Positions 61,700 to 64,000 of a stretch of 64,000 nucleotides of DNA are shown piece after piece. Below the pieces are notes generated by a model. The model was not told the DNA's origin. It ran no database searches and was given only the letters and a program-made list of their open reading frames with translations. The translations under genes and the position numbers were made by a program. This stretch comes from Nicotiana tabacum. Its lineage: Eukaryota > Streptophyta > Magnoliopsida > Solanales > Solanaceae. Location of the stretch: contig NC_134082.1 in assembly GCF_000715075.1 (NCBI RefSeq), forward strand, positions 194,731,948 through 194,795,947, written 5' to 3'. The number at the start of each line of letters is the position of its first letter. Within the stretch, counting starts at the first letter, position 1.

Positions 61700-63346
61700 T
61701 TAGCCACTGAGCTTTGCATCAATACTGCCAAGACCATTACCAGCTTCAACATCATCAACCTCTGTCAACAAGTTCTCGATAGGGTTCGAGTGCTCCATGT
61801 CACTGTTATTGATCACAATCCGCCCTTCTTGGATCATTTTCTCTACTTCCCTTTTCAAATCCCGACAACTTTCAACATTGTGCCCATGGGCATTGGAATG
61901 GTATTCACACCTTTTAGAAGGGTCAAAGCTTCTTGCACGTGGGTCCACACGATTTGGAGGAATAGGTGCAATCATGTCATGATTCTTTAACTTCTCAAAT
62001 AAGCTTTCATAGGACTCTCCTATTGGTGTAAAATTATCTTTCAACCTTTGTTCCCCTTTATACCTCTGGCTTGGATGTGGGTTATAGGGCACCTGAAAAT
62101 TTTGTGGAGACTTTTGGAGATTTTGTGATGCTCGTGCTCGCCTCCTGGGGTGTTTTGGTGGCCGGGCAACATACTGAGGTGGAGCGACAGAGTATTGAGG
62201 GTTCTGAGGTGGATAATACTGCTCAGGGGAGCCATAGAAAACCTGAGGAGGCTGCTCATACCTTCGAGGTGTTCTCCTGGGACCTCTTCTCGACCCTGAT
62301 GTCATCATGATTTCTTCAATTTTCTCATTTGTGTCGCTAAAATTATCAGACTCAGCCCGGACAGCCTGAGTTGCGGCTTTAAAAACTGCTTGACTTATAA
62401 TTTTGCCTGTCCTAAGACCATCCTCTACCATTTCTCCAATTTTGATTGCTTCCGAGAAGGTTTTGCCAACTGCGGACACCATGTTTTGAAAGTAATCTGG
62501 CTCTTGCGCTTGAAGGAAGACAGTAATTAGCTCGTGGTCATCCATGGGTGGCTTAACTCGAGCTGCTTGCTCTCTCCATTTGATGGCATATTCCCTAAAA
62601 CTTTCACTTGGTTTCTTCTTCAGGTTTGAAAGGGAAATGCGGTCTGGGGCAATGTCGATGCTGTATTGGAACTGTCTGACAAAGGCCTGTGCCATGTCAT
62701 CCCAGACATACTAGCGAGACATGTCTTGATCCATAAACCATTCGGAGGCTACTCCCGTAAGGCTTTCCACAAAATAAGCCATCAACAATTCTTCATTTCT
62801 TCCCGCACCTCTCAATTGATTGCAATACCTTTTCAGGTGGGCTATGGGATCTCCATGTCCATCGTACTTTTCAAATTTGGGAGTCTTGAAACCAGGCGGC
62901 AAGTGGACATTGGGGAACATACATAGATCTTTGAAGGCAACACTCTTTTGACTTGCCAACCCTTGCATGTTTTTCAACCATTGTTCTAAGCTTTTCACTC
63001 TTTGGGTCATTTCTTCCTGTACCATCTTTCGGGCAGGCTTCTCAATCTTTGCAGGAAGATCAAACGAGTACGAGTGGTACTCGGGAGAGTGGTACTGCTC
63101 TTGTTGTGTCGCGAATTGTGACTCATGATGAGGCTGTCCTTGACCACTGGCCCATGCTTGACACATTTCGGTCATTTGCTGTTTCAATATTCTATTTTCC
63201 TCAACCATAGTAGACTTTTGTTGAACCCTCCGACCCTGAGTCTCTGGAGCACTTGTAACAGCTTCGACGTCAGTTATCATTTTTCCTTGGATCTTGTGTT
63301 GGCCGCTCACCACAAACCGACCCCCTCTACTTTCTTCACAATTCAA
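61700..63346 (-). pseudogene. Gag of Ogre element 2
   Basis: Two long open parts, 63346-62711 and 62695-61700, broken by one stop near 62710. N-terminal coiled coil (ENRILKQQMTEMCQAW), gag core (FMDQDMSR, then AQAFVRQFQYSIDIAPDR and KPSESFREYAIKWREQAARV), an Arg/Pro/Gln/Tyr-rich linker, and a zinc-binding CEYHSNAHGHNVESC near 61870. It is better preserved than gag of element 1. It ends just before the residual pol. Role: particle formation and RNA binding. Confidence 0.9.
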
Positions 63347-64000
63347 AACAGAACATGTTAGAATGGACTCAGTCGGTCCTTATTATTATCAATATATTTT
63401 TTTCCATCATTTTTTTTCGACTTTTTTTTCATTTTCTTCTCTCTTTTTTTCCATTTTTCTTTTCTTTTTCCATTTTTTTTTCTTTTGTCATAGTCGAATC
63501 TTATGGAGATTGCCTACGTATCGTGACCCCGCATGATTCAGACCTTGCGTATTTCGGACCAATAAAGATAAACAATACTAAACATTTGTTTTTCAATTTT
63601 CATATTAAAATAAACTGGGTTTCAAAGGTTTGAAAATGACCTACAACTCGAAAATCAAACAACCCACATATTCTAATCAAAAGATTTATAACCTCAAAAC
63701 AAAAAGGCCAGCCTCCTTCCTCCGTTTGCTAATTTTAACCAAATGGTTGTTTTTGCAAACGTGGCCCCTTCCAACTTTCACATGAATTTTGAGGCCGGGG
63801 AGGATTATTTTATGACACTTTACCAACTTGTCCGTTCTTTTACGAAAATAGTCTTTCGGCAACTGAAAGATACTCTAAGGCTATTTCGGCAAGAACAGTT
63901 TAAGACGCGGTCGAAGCTGACTCTACTTATTTTTGACTAAAAATTCAAACGGTATTCACCTAACCGCTGACTCTTTGTTTTTTTTGTTTTTCAAAATTAA
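63347..64000 (-). other. Leader upstream of gag in Ogre element 2
   Basis: A pyrimidine tract (63395-63490), hairpin copy 7 (63512-63555), then sequence with CTATTTTCG/GGCAACTG words like the 5' UTR of element 1. No ORF1 coding is visible before the window ends. Confidence 0.6.
63512..63555 (-). other. Covarying hairpin module, copy 7 (upstream of gag, element 2)
   Basis: Outer arms TACG/CGTA; inner arms CGTG/CATG (one G-U pair). Same position relative to gag as copy 3 in element 1, with the same TAGTCGAATCTTATGGAGAT-type flank (GGTCGAATCTTATGTGGAT in element 1). Confidence 0.75.

Larger units (their letters stand above)
53462..64000 (-). mobile_element. Ogre-type element 2, pol-deleted (extends past the window)
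   Basis: Minus strand. 3' LTR 53462-56466, PPT 56480-56467, a repeat-rich 3' UTR, a remnant of the integrase end (about 61085-61200), a retained intron acceptor region (about 61385), gag 63346-61700 and a leader with hairpin 63512-63555. RT, both RNase H domains and almost all of integrase are absent. ORF1 is not seen between gag and the right edge. It would depend on an autonomous Ogre for its enzymes. Confidence 0.88.

Overview
This is a plant nuclear window: an intron-rich gene, AT-rich spacers, and nested LTR retrotransposons. The element families (Ogre/Tat with 3-5 kb LTRs, Athila, Tekay/Del-like and Copia) and the Stowaway-like MITEs fit a large, repeat-rich eudicot genome. I favour Solanaceae, possibly Nicotiana or a relative. 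The family is inference; the element classes are read from protein motifs, PBS and PPT.

Layout. 1-1619: minus-strand LTR of a Gypsy element, running off the left edge. 1620-5300: AT-rich spacer with decayed MITEs and a promoter-like fragment. 5461-10526: the only intact host gene, an 11-exon GH1 beta-glucosidase of 521 aa. About 11230-14540: a Copia element broken by a perfect solo LTR (12435-13858, GTATG target duplication). 14547-33041: a giant minus-strand Ogre-type element with an almost complete 5' LTR (4.7 kb), PBS, extra ORF1, gag, protease, intron, RT with two RNase H domains, and integrase; its 3' LTR is only a 73-bp stub. 33042-36373: the end of an Athila-like element plus a second copy of the LTR/Copia block. 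36374-37604: more Copia, with a clean MITE inside its integrase. 37607-39128: a 1.5-kb head-to-head inverted repeat of LTRs. 39130-39900: Tekay/Del integrase and chromodomain remnant. 39901-40701: another LTR fragment. 40702-53461: an Athila element with an env-like third ORF; its 3' LTR is cut at the TATA box by a second Ogre (53462 to the right edge) that kept gag and intron but lost nearly all of pol.

How parts work together. The beta-glucosidase is predicted to be a secreted glycosidase, related by motif to the BGLU45/46/47 group. The rest is retrotransposon machinery, mostly broken by stops and frameshifts. The main non-coding signals are: (1) paired CpG-rich palindromes with 20-21 bp spacing just upstream of LTR TATA boxes in several families; (2) a hairpin with covarying stems, repeated at equivalent positions in both Ogre elements; (3) many PBS-complementary words in the Ogre 3' UTRs; (4) an LTR-like internal promoter and a consensus splice acceptor directly before the Athila env-like ORF.
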